DNA from: a virus
IMG/VR virus record: IMGVR_UViG_3300025849_000121
Coordinates: 1 to 33,256 of that record
Length of the DNA stretch: 33,256 bases
Direction: 5' to 3' (one strand)
The first letter of the stretch is position 1. Each line of letters opens with the position of its first letter. The position numbers and the translations under genes are program-made. Shown piece by piece: positions 13,207-20,670 of the stretch. The notes under the pieces were generated by a model. That model worked only from the letters and a program-made list of their open reading frames with translations. It was not told the DNA's origin and did no database searches.

Positions 13207-13443
13207 CTATAAGATTTCCATGCCAGTAAAATATTCTTGCTTCCACCCGCAAGCTTTAGCATAAGCTTCAACAATTTCACTATATTCTGCGGTTGCCCAC
13301 ATGCCAGCTTTAAGAGCCCATTGTTTCATATCCATTTGAATTGCACTTGATTGTTCCCCTTGAACCGGTTGTGCTTGATGAATACGAATCAATTCATCAG
13401 TGATCGCCGCGGCATAAAGGTTATGATAGATTGGTTGTTTCAT
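13207..13443 (-). CDS. 78-aa hypothetical protein
   Basis: The start is at 13443, 2 nt after the preceding stop, so translation is coupled. The protein is mostly helical (AAAITDELIRIHQAQ, WATAEYSEIVEAYAKACGW). No family is recognised. It sits inside an operon of small early genes and probably shares their host-modulating role, though that is inference only. Confidence 0.7.
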   Translation of the reverse strand: MKQPIYHNLYAAAITDELIRIHQAQPVQGEQSSAIQMDMKQWALKAGMWATAEYSEIVEAYAKACGWKQEYFTGMEIL

Positions 13444-13445
13444 TA

Positions 13446-13736
13446 TTATACTCCCAAATAATCGGTTTTTAGAATTTCGAGTTGCCCAATAGCGTTTGGA
13501 TAACGAGTGAGTAAATTTTCAGTATTGTCTAGCAAGTCGTCACGTAAAACATCTAAGCAGTCTATGATATATGATCGGGTATATACAAAACATTCATTGT
13601 ACATATCAGCTTCAACAAAAGCCCAATTGATTTTGTTATTATAATCAAAATTCTCGCGAAGAAAAATCGCGGTATTAAAAGCTTCGACTACATCATTTTT
13701 GATGGCCGAACCATTTGCTAGATGATAGATTGTCAT
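13446..13736 (-). CDS. 96-aa hypothetical protein, paralogue of the gene at 1021-1227
   Basis: The start is ATG 13736 with AAGGAA; upstream in-frame codons run through the promoter and are rejected. The N-terminal part (IKNDVVEAFNTAI...INWAFVEADMY...CLDVLRDDL) parallels the 68-aa protein at 1021-1227, with a further 30 residues at the C-terminus. It is first in an early operon of four small genes. Confidence 0.72.
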   Translation of the reverse strand: MTIYHLANGSAIKNDVVEAFNTAIFLRENFDYNNKINWAFVEADMYNECFVYTRSYIIDCLDVLRDDLLDNTENLLTRYPNAIGQLEILKTDYLGV

Positions 13737-13763
13737 ACTGATTCCTTTATTTAGTATATAATT

Positions 13764-13792
13764 AATATAACATATATACAAATAAATGTAAA
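13764..13792 (-). promoter_or_regulatory. Early sigma70-like promoter, CTG class
   Basis: TTTACA (13792-13787), a 17-nt spacer and TATATT (13769-13764), with TTAGCTG before the -35. It drives 13736-12671. Confidence 0.72.
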
Positions 13793-13819
13793 CAGCTAAG
13801 CGCAATTAAATATTATTTT

Positions 13820-14062
13820 TTAATCATATCCTAAAACTGCGACATATTTGCGCTCATTATCTAATAATTCATTTTCGCGGATTTTCCAAGCAAGCTCAAA
13901 TCCAGATTCGTGGATATAATTTTCATTATTTCCCCAAAGTCTTTCGAAATATGAATGATAAAGTTTTTCAACTTCTTGATCTGTCCAAGATGTATCAATA
14001 AGTTTGCCTTTAACTAACCAATTAAATCGATTAGCTTCTTTACGTACATATGCTGTACACAT
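13820..14062 (-). CDS. 80-aa hypothetical protein
   Basis: The start at 14062 follows AAGGGG. The protein is Trp- and Glu-rich (FNWLVKGKLIDTSWTDQEVEKLYHSYF) and looks helical, with no recognised domain. A TATAAATA box 28 nt upstream suggests late expression, unlike its early small-gene neighbours. Confidence 0.7.
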   Translation of the reverse strand: MCTAYVRKEANRFNWLVKGKLIDTSWTDQEVEKLYHSYFERLWGNNENYIHESGFELAWKIRENELLDNERKYVAVLGYD

Positions 14063-14089
14063 TGCAAATCCCCTTATGGTGTATAAAAT

Positions 14090-14097
14090 TATTTATA
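14090..14097 (-). promoter_or_regulatory. T4-type late promoter TATAAATA
   Basis: An exact TATAAATA on the minus strand, 28 nt before the start at 14062. Confidence 0.6.
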
Positions 14098-14109
14098 TAG
14101 AAGGGGCCC

Positions 14110-14148
14110 TTATGTTAGCGCTAGCAAATAATGATAACGCTAACATAA
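14110..14148 (-). other. 11-bp perfect hairpin between genes
   Basis: TTATGTTAGCG (14110-14120) and its complement (14138-14148) form a perfect stem with a 17-nt loop. No T-run follows on either strand, so it is not a standard terminator; it may protect or process the message of the hydrolase and micro-protein genes. Confidence 0.55.
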
Positions 14149-14152
14149 AAGA

Positions 14153-14251
14153 TTAGTATAATCCACCCGGAATAAAATAAAAGTCAATTAATATAAGAAA
14201 TAGTCCAAGCATTACACCTTGCACAAGAGTTTTTATTGTGGTTGTATTCAT
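14153..14251 (-). CDS. 32-aa single-helix membrane protein
   Basis: The ATG is at 14251 with TTGGAAAA upstream; the stop is at 14155-14153. The peptide MNTTTIKTLVQGVMLGLFLILIDFYFIPGGLY is one membrane helix with a short polar N-terminus. It lies 14 nt after the SleB-like hydrolase, so a role in export or control of that enzyme (holin or pinholin-like) is possible. Confidence 0.55.
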   Translation of the reverse strand: MNTTTIKTLVQGVMLGLFLILIDFYFIPGGLY

Positions 14252-14265
14252 ATTATATTTTCCAA

Positions 14266-14760
14266 TCATTTATAAAATATATGACTATCAATTTGTTTAG
14301 TCACTTTGAAAGATGCTGACCAATATGGGTTAACATAATCAGCATGATAAAATAAAGCGCCTGCAGTGGGGTCATTTTTATTAAAAGCATAATCATATAA
14401 TACTGCATGCGAAACTTGCTTAGCTTTTTCCCAAGCTTGGGAATTTTTTGGGTTGTCAGATTTTCCGTCATGAGTCCAGCTAAACTGTTTATTTTGCCAT
14501 ACAACACCACAGATAGTATTCGGAAACTTTTTAGAATTAACTCTATTTAATGTTACCCAAACTACTGATGCTTGCCCAAGCACACTTTGATTTCTAGCTT
14601 CAAAATATACATTTTGCTGCAAACAATGTATTTCTTTATTTGAAAACGACTTAACGAATTCCTTTGCTTCGGCCTGCTGAATTGAAATATATCCGCCAAT
14701 ACACATTGCTGAAGCTAATGCGGTATTAGTAACTCCGGATAAAATGTTAGATATTTTCAT
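14266..14760 (-). CDS. SleB-type cell-wall hydrolase (Hydrolase_2) with N-terminal signal or anchor
   Basis: The 164-aa protein has a hydrophobic N-terminus (LASAMCIGGYISI) that could be a cleaved signal or signal-arrest anchor. The Hydrolase_2 core follows: CLQQNVYFEARNQSVLGQASVVWVTLNRV with catalytic Glu54, then NTICGVVWQNKQFSWT and AGALFYHADYVNPYW. The family cleaves the glycan strand of peptidoglycan; in a phage it would act in lysis. It has an AGGGG-class early promoter, unusual for a lysin, and is followed by a micro-membrane protein. Confidence 0.85.
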   Translation of the reverse strand: MKISNILSGVTNTALASAMCIGGYISIQQAEAKEFVKSFSNKEIHCLQQNVYFEARNQSVLGQASVVWVTLNRVNSKKFPNTICGVVWQNKQFSWTHDGKSDNPKNSQAWEKAKQVSHAVLYDYAFNKNDPTAGALFYHADYVNPYWSASFKVTKQIDSHIFYK

Positions 14761-14789
14761 TAAACTGCCTCACTTTTTTCATTATATAA

Positions 14790-14818
14790 TTTATAACACA
14801 TAATAAAACAAATGTAAA
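14790..14818 (-). promoter_or_regulatory. Early sigma70-like promoter, AGGGG class
   Basis: TTTACA (14818-14813), a 17-nt spacer and TATAAA (14795-14790), with TTTTAGGGG before the -35. It drives the SleB-like gene. Confidence 0.78.
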
Positions 14819-14843
14819 CCCCTAAAATACATTTAATTAAAAA

Positions 14844-15068
14844 TTAATCATCAGTTTTTCCTACCATGCGATTTTCCATCGAGCTTTTAATATCAAGCAC
14901 AGTTTCTTGTTCAATTATTTTAATAATAGTATTTGTGACATCAATATCTTTTTGAATGAAAAACATTTTCATTTGTAGTTTTTTTAGTTCTTCTGTATAA
15001 AATTCGAGTTCTTTTTCTTTGCGAATTTTTTGCTCAAGAATATCGGTTATTTGAATAAGTTCAACCAT
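14844..15068 (-). CDS. 74-aa coiled-coil protein
   Basis: Almost the whole product is heptad-like (ILEQKIRKEKELEFYTEELKKL...), suggesting a dimeric coiled coil. The start at 15068 has GGGAT some distance upstream. It is the last gene of the replication operon, followed by the next unit's promoter. Its function is unknown. Confidence 0.65.
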   Translation of the reverse strand: MVELIQITDILEQKIRKEKELEFYTEELKKLQMKMFFIQKDIDVTNTIIKIIEQETVLDIKSSMENRMVGKTDD

Positions 15069-15117
15069 TAAATAATTTTATCCCTATTTTAATTTAGTTC
15101 ACAAAATAAAATGTTTA

Positions 15118-15363
15118 TTACAATATTAACATTAAAAGGGTACCAACAACAACACCCATTACAAAACCAGGTGGAACAAATAATGTAGTTTCTTTTTTAG
15201 GCAGTTCAGCTTTAATATGATTAGATGGGCTGGGCGAGCTTAAATAACTTTGATATTGTTTAGGTGTTATTAATTTTACCTTATCAACAGACTTAACATA
15301 TTGCTGTCTAGATTTGAGCTGTGATAATGTTGATATTGGAGGAGGAGTTACATTTATATGCAT
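15118..15363 (-). CDS. 81-aa protein with C-terminal membrane anchor
   Basis: A proline-rich polar N-terminal part (VTPPPISTLSQLKSRQQ) ends in one hydrophobic segment (FVPPGFVMGVVVGTLLMLIL). That is the layout of a tail-anchored protein. The ATG directly follows the TAA of the 38-aa gene, so the two are coupled. No family is recognised. Confidence 0.65.
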   Translation of the reverse strand: MHINVTPPPISTLSQLKSRQQYVKSVDKVKLITPKQYQSYLSSPSPSNHIKAELPKKETTLFVPPGFVMGVVVGTLLMLIL

Positions 15364-15480
15364 TTACCGAGATTTACCCTGCCCTCGATATTTTTTATAA
15401 CCACGTTTTTTATTTTTATTCATAGATGAGGTCGAAACATTTTTGAGACCCTGTGATGATTTTTTATTGCCAATAGCCAT
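15364..15480 (-). CDS. 38-aa very basic protein
   Basis: The ATG at 15480 has AAGGAAA; the stop is at 15366-15364. The peptide is Lys/Arg/Gly/Ser-rich (NKNKKRGYKKYRGQGKSR) and surely binds nucleic acid or acidic surfaces in some way. It lies 16 nt after the helicase gene. Confidence 0.6.
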   Translation of the reverse strand: MAIGNKKSSQGLKNVSTSSMNKNKKRGYKKYRGQGKSR

Positions 15481-15496
15481 TTTATATTTTCCTTAT

Positions 15497-16861
15497 TTAA
15501 ATTTTAAAATCTTTGAACCGATCAGCGGTATGTGTCTTATCAAAAGTTGGTGTGTCGTCAGTAAGTGTTTGTTCATTTTCATCAATATCAAATAATTTCA
15601 TTTTTGATCTATCGACACCAATTACAAATCGTTTTTTATATGATGGATCATTATATCTATTCTTCAATTGTTTAACTGCAATTTGACCCATTGATTCAAG
15701 TTCTTCAGTAGAAAGCAAAGCAAACATTAGATCAGCAGTTGCAGGCAAACCAAAAGATTCGGATGTATCAGTTAAATCAATATCACTACTTCCATAACCG
15801 CTACGAGTTGTTTGGGTTGCAGAAACAACTGGAAGATTAAATTCCATTGCTAAGCCGCGAAGTTCTTCAGCAATTGATTTAATAAGTGTATATGAATTTA
15901 TATTACCACCAGCTTTCATTCTAGCAGAAGCACAAATATTGAGATAATCAATATAGATAATATCCGGTATGAAAGACTTTTTAAGTTTCAATTCATTAAG
16001 TAGTGCTCTGAAGTGTGAAGCGTTTGCTTGACCTGTCGGATATTCCTTAATAATCAATTTACCATTAGTGCGGCTAGATACTCGATGTACTCTTTCTGCA
16101 AACATTGATCTGGTCAGTGTTGGCAATTGATCCATCGGAAGATCTAACAAATTCGCATCAATGCGCTCTGCTACACGCTCTTCTGCCATTTCCATAGTAA
16201 GATACAAAACATTTTTTCCGGCAGTAAGGTTTGCGGCGGCGCAGTGGCACATAAAAAGAGATTTGCCTACACCAGTACCGGCCAAAATAATATTAAGAGT
16301 TTTATTTGGAAGACCGCCATTTGTAATTGCATTGAAATATGATAAATCGAATGGCAATTTTTCTTCATCCCGATGATAGAATTCATACCGTTCATCAACA
16401 TTTTCAATATAGTCATGGCCAATATTCGTATCAAATGAAACACCGAGTGCTTTGCTAAGAATATCCGGTAAAGCATTTTTAGTTAGTGTGTCATGTTTAC
16501 CGTCAATAATACTAATAGATTCCATTACCGCAATAAACAATGCTCTATCTTGGCACCACTTTTCGGTAGTGTCATAAAGCCATTGCCCATCAACAGTTTC
16601 TTCACTAAACAATGAAGGCAAAATTTCTACTGCATGGCTATGTTGTTCTGCGTTAAATGAAGTGCTTTGATCAAGTTCAATTTTAAATGATTCGAGTGTT
16701 GGCAATTTATTATATTGCCCAACAAATTTACCTACTTCTTTAAATAATTGCTTATAGGTTCCTTCAAAATAATCTGGTTGAATAAATGGAAGAACTTTAC
16801 GCATAAAGTCTTCATTCACAATAATATTTTTAATAATAAGTTGTTCAATATTAATAGTCAT
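15497..16861 (-). CDS. Replicative DNA helicase, DnaB/T4 gp41 type
   Basis: The 454-aa protein has an N-terminal helical domain (1-150) like T4 gp41 and a RecA-type motor. Walker A is GTGVGKS (195-201) and Walker B lies in DIIYIDYLNIC. SATQTTRSGYGSSD and the LKNRYNDP region match the DnaB C-terminal motifs. It would form the hexameric 5'-3' helicase at the fork, working with the primase-like protein at 31957-32898. It lies downstream of uvsX in one operon, 3 nt after the nucleotidylyltransferase. Confidence 0.93.
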   Translation of the reverse strand: MTINIEQLIIKNIIVNEDFMRKVLPFIQPDYFEGTYKQLFKEVGKFVGQYNKLPTLESFKIELDQSTSFNAEQHSHAVEILPSLFSEETVDGQWLYDTTEKWCQDRALFIAVMESISIIDGKHDTLTKNALPDILSKALGVSFDTNIGHDYIENVDERYEFYHRDEEKLPFDLSYFNAITNGGLPNKTLNIILAGTGVGKSLFMCHCAAANLTAGKNVLYLTMEMAEERVAERIDANLLDLPMDQLPTLTRSMFAERVHRVSSRTNGKLIIKEYPTGQANASHFRALLNELKLKKSFIPDIIYIDYLNICASARMKAGGNINSYTLIKSIAEELRGLAMEFNLPVVSATQTTRSGYGSSDIDLTDTSESFGLPATADLMFALLSTEELESMGQIAVKQLKNRYNDPSYKKRFVIGVDRSKMKLFDIDENEQTLTDDTPTFDKTHTADRFKDFKI

Positions 16862-16864
16862 GAA

Positions 16865-17278
16865 TTATTGTAGATTTCCTTCTTCGCGCATTTTAGCGCG
16901 GATTTTGGTTGCAGAAATATTATGTATTGCTTCGCCTAAGTCGTGTTCAGTAAAAGTATAACCAACACCTCGACCATAGCTAATGTCTACAATGTTTGGT
17001 ACTTTCATAATAACATATTCTGTACCCTTTGTAAACCCTGCATTGTGCAATCCATCCTCAATAGCATCACAAACATAATCATAATAAAATGGATTATCAT
17101 CTTGAGCAGCGGTGCGCCCACCTCCAGCATCCTCACCGATAATGCCTTCAACGTCACGTACCATAATAATAACTTGACCAGTTTCAGCAAATGCTTTCTT
17201 AAATAGTGCTGTGTGGCCATCATGCCATGGTTGCCAACGACCAAGCATCTGTGCTGTCGGTTTTTTCCAATCAAACAT
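16865..17278 (-). CDS. HxGH nucleotidylyltransferase
   Basis: The 137-aa protein has GRWQPWHDGH (HxGH with H19 and H22) and near the C-terminus ISATKIRAKM, the ISxTxxR signature. These are the two nucleotide-binding motifs of NMN adenylyltransferase, cytidylyltransferase and related enzymes. It is too short for ATP sulfurylase, and the GRxQPxHxGH form is closest to NadM/NadR-type enzymes. It overlaps the P-loop kinase upstream by 8 nt, so the two are probably made together. Confidence 0.8.
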   Translation of the reverse strand: MFDWKKPTAQMLGRWQPWHDGHTALFKKAFAETGQVIIMVRDVEGIIGEDAGGGRTAAQDDNPFYYDYVCDAIEDGLHNAGFTKGTEYVIMKVPNIVDISYGRGVGYTFTEHDLGEAIHNISATKIRAKMREEGNLQ

Positions 17279-17714
17279 TTTTTACTTCTCCGGTTAAATT
17301 AATATGCCTATGAATAGCATCAACCAATGTTTCGTCTGTATCATCAAACCAAGCCGAAACGTGATAATTTACTTCAGCTGCTTTTGGATTTTGAAATAAT
17401 TTATTAGTATCACTAAATCGACCTTTAGCAATAGTATCCATCCATACCGTATAATCGGCATTAAATATATCCCGAGTAATTTCCAATGGACATACAAAAT
17501 CGCAAATAACAATTCGGTCAGTATTAACTTCATAATCAGCAATATTTTTCATTCGATATGCTTGCCGCAAACGGGCAGCTTCACTAAATTCCCAATCATT
17601 AGCCATTTTGCGAATTTCATCGGCATTAAACCAGGCACAATTCAATCGCTTCTGCAATCTTTCGGCTAGCCATGTTTTACCAGATCCGGGTAAACCCATA
17701 ATTAAAATTTTCAT
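17271..17714 (-). CDS. P-loop kinase, adenylylsulfate-kinase-like
   Basis: The 147-aa protein has Walker A GLPGSGKT (7-14), then WFNADEIRK and NDWEFSEAARLRQAYRMKNIA. This parallels the GD(N)xxR...FS..dR..n pattern of APS kinases; VICDFVCPL is the following strand. It could phosphorylate APS or another nucleotide-like substrate, and the family is broad. It is coupled to the nucleotidylyltransferase downstream. A sulfotransferase at 26106-26756 makes PAPS supply a tempting but unproven idea. Confidence 0.72.
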   Translation of the reverse strand: MKILIMGLPGSGKTWLAERLQKRLNCAWFNADEIRKMANDWEFSEAARLRQAYRMKNIADYEVNTDRIVICDFVCPLEITRDIFNADYTVWMDTIAKGRFSDTNKLFQNPKAAEVNYHVSAWFDDTDETLVDAIHRHINLTGEVKNV

Positions 17715-17724
17715 TCTTATACCT

Positions 17725-18024
17725 TTAATTTACATCTTCTATAAGAGCTTCATCATTTATAATTGCCTGCTCAATAACTGAAACTAAGATATCACCCGCA
17801 ACAATATTAAAATCAGGACCTTCTTTTAATCCATCTATTGGGCTGCTTACAATACTATATTCAAATTGTAATTTGGGATCTTTATCAGGGGTAGTATCAT
17901 CTATTCGAACTTTACCAAATCGCAAAACAGTTTCAATATAATCCCCCCGTAAAATACGTATCAACCAATGTTTATCACTAGTGTCTGGAATTAGTTCGTA
18001 ATCAATTTTTTCTTCGTATTTCAT
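17725..18024 (-). CDS. 99-aa acidic hypothetical protein
   Basis: The ATG shares one base with the uvsX stop (TAATG), so translation is coupled. The product is an acidic alpha/beta protein (KHWLIRILRGDYIETVLRFGKV...ILVSVIEQAIINDEALIEDVN). No family is recognised. Its fixed place after uvsX suggests a role in recombination or replication. Confidence 0.75.
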   Translation of the reverse strand: MKYEEKIDYELIPDTSDKHWLIRILRGDYIETVLRFGKVRIDDTTPDKDPKLQFEYSIVSSPIDGLKEGPDFNIVAGDILVSVIEQAIINDEALIEDVN

Positions 18025-19070
18025 TATTCACCTACAATTTCATCCATAGAAACTACATCTTTATGGCCGATAGTAAATTGCTTTTTAATAAACTCTTTAA
18101 AGTCTGTTTCTGCCATAATACGTGTCCAGAAAGGCTCTTGTAATGTATCAGCAGCACGGGCTTTATTAGTAAGAACTTCTCCATCAGCTGGATTAACCCC
18201 TTCGTACCAGCCATTAGATGGCTTACGTGCATATCCGCCAGCAATAGCAACTTCTAACAATCCAGAATAAGGTTCAACGCCACCCTCCCATGATACCGAG
18301 ATAGGAATTTTGGATTTTTCTTTGACAGAACGAGACTTTTCAATATTAATAACAAAATCATATCCAGTAACTTCTGTACCAGTTTTATTCTGCCGGCGCC
18401 CAAGGATCCAAATATCATTTGCTGAATAGTAAATTCCCGTACCACCCGAAACAATAGCCTTTGGAAATAATCCAATCTCTTGATATGTGTGATTAACAGC
18501 CAACATTGAAATATCTTTCATAGCTAGATATGGGGTACACATACGAAACAAACTTTTTAGTTGTTTGGCGCGCGACATATCTGCAACAGATTTTTCATTC
18601 TGAGTATCTTCTATTTCTTTCTTTGAAGCAAGGTTACCAATTGAATCAATAACAACAATAACATTATCTTTACGATCCATGCCTTCGAGCTGTGAAATAA
18701 GATCAAATTTTAGTTCTTCAACATTAGTAATAGGTGTATGCAAAACTCGGTTTGTATCAATATTGAATTGTTCAAAATATGTCTGTGGTGAACCAAACTC
18801 TGAATCATAAAACAACATTACTGCATCTTTGTGTTTTTCCATATAAGCGCCGGCCATAAGCAACGCAAAAGATGTTTTAAAGTGTTTAGATGGTCCGGCA
18901 AGTACAAGAAGCCCCGGGGATAGCCCGCCATCCACAGAACCAGATAATGCAACATTTACCATTGGTACTGATGTTGATACCATCTCTTTATTATTAAAAA
19001 AACTCGATTCTGACAACACTTCGGTTGCTTTAAGTTTTGAGTTCTTTTTTAGCTTATCCATAATACTCAT
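18024..19070 (-). CDS. uvsX: UvsX/RecA-type recombinase
   Basis: The 348-aa protein has Walker A GPSKHFKTS (59-67), the T4 UvsX form of the P-loop, Walker B VIVVIDSIGNLAS, and the N-terminal SSFFNNKEMVSTSVPMVNVALSG typical of UvsX. It coats single-stranded DNA and drives strand exchange and recombination-dependent replication. It is first in the replication operon, with promoter at 19108-19136. In-frame MSIMDKL at 19070 is a normal UvsX start. Confidence 0.95.
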   Translation of the reverse strand: MSIMDKLKKNSKLKATEVLSESSFFNNKEMVSTSVPMVNVALSGSVDGGLSPGLLVLAGPSKHFKTSFALLMAGAYMEKHKDAVMLFYDSEFGSPQTYFEQFNIDTNRVLHTPITNVEELKFDLISQLEGMDRKDNVIVVIDSIGNLASKKEIEDTQNEKSVADMSRAKQLKSLFRMCTPYLAMKDISMLAVNHTYQEIGLFPKAIVSGGTGIYYSANDIWILGRRQNKTGTEVTGYDFVINIEKSRSVKEKSKIPISVSWEGGVEPYSGLLEVAIAGGYARKPSNGWYEGVNPADGEVLTNKARAADTLQEPFWTRIMAETDFKEFIKKQFTIGHKDVVSMDEIVGE

Positions 19071-19107
19071 TTAAATATAGTACTCCTAAAAATATTTGAT
19101 TACGTTT

Positions 19108-19136
19108 ATTATATCATGTGAGAGGTACAATGTAAA
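19108..19136 (-). promoter_or_regulatory. Sigma70-like promoter of the uvsX-helicase operon
   Basis: TTTACA (19136-19131), a 17-nt spacer and perfect TATAAT (19113-19108). The -35 abuts the TAG stop of the UDP-sugar dehydrogenase gene. Confidence 0.82.
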
Positions 19137-19958
19137 CTAATTATAATTTACATTTTGTTCTAATTCGCGATCATTTTTTAAATAATTTCGTCTATAATTA
19201 TTATTGGCTTCAATAATATTTTCAAGTATTGGAAATTCACTTGTTTGCGATGCAAATGCTGCAAATGCTGCTGTATCTTTTGGAAAACATGCACCACCAA
19301 ATCCACGCTTATTATCAAATCCCGGAACTAATGTATGTGAGCTATTAATACGCATATCACTTCCAATAGCAGAAATAATAGTTGAAAAATCGGCGTTAGA
19401 GCCATTTACAACATCATAGAATTGATTAAACCATAATACCTTAGATGCTAAAAAACAATTTATCCCATATTTCACAAAGCTAGCTTCTACTCCAGTCATA
19501 TGGAAACTTGGGCAAGGTTTGCAATTACTTAGTTTATTATATAGCTCTTCGAGTTGCAAAGTTTGTTCTTTATTACCCCCAAAAATATGCATTGGAGGAT
19601 TAACAAAATCTTCATTAGCATTTTTCTCTGTGAGGAATTCTGGATTATAAATTACATTAATTGAATCTTTTTGAAGTTTTTCAATAATATCTGGTGTAAC
19701 TGTTGACTTAATCACAATAAGGCCTGTAGCGTTATCTTTTAGCCAATTGACTGTTTCTTCAACAATACTTCCATCAATTGCTCCATCTTTTCCCATTGGA
19801 GTTGGAACAGCAACAAATATTAGATCAAAGTCACCCTCTCGAAGATCCTCAATAGTATTGCCATGAATAGGATCAACAATAAATTTCGGAGTATTAACAA
19901 ACCCATATTCAATAGCTTTACCAACAAACCCATGCCCTACGATAGCAATCTTATTCAT
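19137..19958 (-). CDS. UDP-glucose/GDP-mannose dehydrogenase family protein, short form
   Basis: The 273-aa protein has an NAD-binding GHGFVG (8-13), VPTPMGKDGAID, STVTP, YNPEFLTE (104-111) and the catalytic Cys224 in GFGGACFPKD. It ends soon after the central domain, so the C-terminal sugar-nucleotide domain of full-length enzymes (about 390-450 aa) is missing. The probable reaction is oxidation of a UDP-hexose to the uronate. It has its own promoter and lies two genes from a uronate-type epimerase, which fits UDP-GlcA to UDP-GalA production. Confidence 0.85.
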   Translation of the reverse strand: MNKIAIVGHGFVGKAIEYGFVNTPKFIVDPIHGNTIEDLREGDFDLIFVAVPTPMGKDGAIDGSIVEETVNWLKDNATGLIVIKSTVTPDIIEKLQKDSINVIYNPEFLTEKNANEDFVNPPMHIFGGNKEQTLQLEELYNKLSNCKPCPSFHMTGVEASFVKYGINCFLASKVLWFNQFYDVVNGSNADFSTIISAIGSDMRINSSHTLVPGFDNKRGFGGACFPKDTAAFAAFASQTSEFPILENIIEANNNYRRNYLKNDRELEQNVNYN

Positions 19959-19983
19959 AATGCATTCTCCTTTAATTAGTATT

Positions 19984-20012
19984 ATTATATACTATTTTTT
20001 AAACATTGTAAA
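19984..20012 (-). promoter_or_regulatory. Sigma70-like promoter of the UDP-sugar dehydrogenase gene
   Basis: TTTACA (20012-20007), a 17-nt spacer and TATAAT (19989-19984). The -35 overlaps the end of the upstream nuclease gene. Confidence 0.78.
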
Positions 20013-20670
20013 TAGATTTATAATGCTTTCTTGCTTTAATTAAATCTTTTAAATAATCATGCGGTTTGGTTATAAAAGTTTGAGGGGCATCGCCATCTAC
20101 CGTAATAAGAACAACGCTTTGTTTAATCGGAATTCCAGTTCTTTCGAAAAATGCCGCGGCATAAAATGCACATTGCATAAAATAGTTTTGAATCCATTCT
20201 TCTTTTTTGGGTTTTCTTGATGTTTTAAAATCAATAATAGAAAGTTCTCCGGCCCATTCGCCAATACAATCAACTTGACCTGCGCATTTAAAATGATCAG
20301 AATATAGAAATTCTTCTTGAAACCAAACATTATTAATATTTGCATCAATGATAGGTTTAATGTCATTAAAAGACGCTACATTATTCGGCAAGACACCCTT
20401 TAAATAATCTTCATTATTATTCAAATAATCTTCACATATTTGATGAACTTTTGTGCCCCGCTTTGATGCTCGGGCAGAAATTTTATTAGCTTCTTCTTCG
20501 CCAACTCTTTTGCGCCATGCTTTAATACTATCTTTGCTAAGTTCACTTAATACAGTAGTAATTGAAGGATAAGTATTACCTTCTGGAGTAAAATACCGCC
20601 GCCCCTTTTCAGTTGTTTTGCGAGTAAGCTTTGGTAAAATTATTCCATGATCATAATGTGTAATAGGCAT
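19999..20670 (-). CDS. Cas4/RecB-like PD-(D/E)XK exonuclease
   Basis: The 223-aa protein has GTKVHQICE (conserved His76), GQVDCIG with D134, IIDFKTS with D147 and K149, then NYFMQCAFYAAAF (QxxxY-like motif IV). This is the full motif series of the RecB/Cas4 nuclease clade. It probably trims DNA ends in phage recombination or degrades host DNA. There is no CRISPR array nearby. Its ATG shares a base with the epimerase stop (TAATG). Confidence 0.82.
   Translation of the reverse strand: MPITHYDHGIILPKLTRKTTEKGRRYFTPEGNTYPSITTVLSELSKDSIKAWRKRVGEEEANKISARASKRGTKVHQICEDYLNNNEDYLKGVLPNNVASFNDIKPIIDANINNVWFQEEFLYSDHFKCAGQVDCIGEWAGELSIIDFKTSRKPKKEEWIQNYFMQCAFYAAAFFERTGIPIKQSVVLITVDGDAPQTFITKPHDYLKDLIKARKHYKSIYNV

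Noticed and set aside
16865-17278. ATP sulfurylase
   Set aside because: HxGH is present, but 137 aa is far too short and the motif form GRWQPWHDGH suits NMN-type or cytidylyl enzymes better.
19999-20670. CRISPR-associated Cas4
   Set aside because: The nuclease motifs fit, but no repeat array or other cas genes are present; phage recombination nucleases share the fold.
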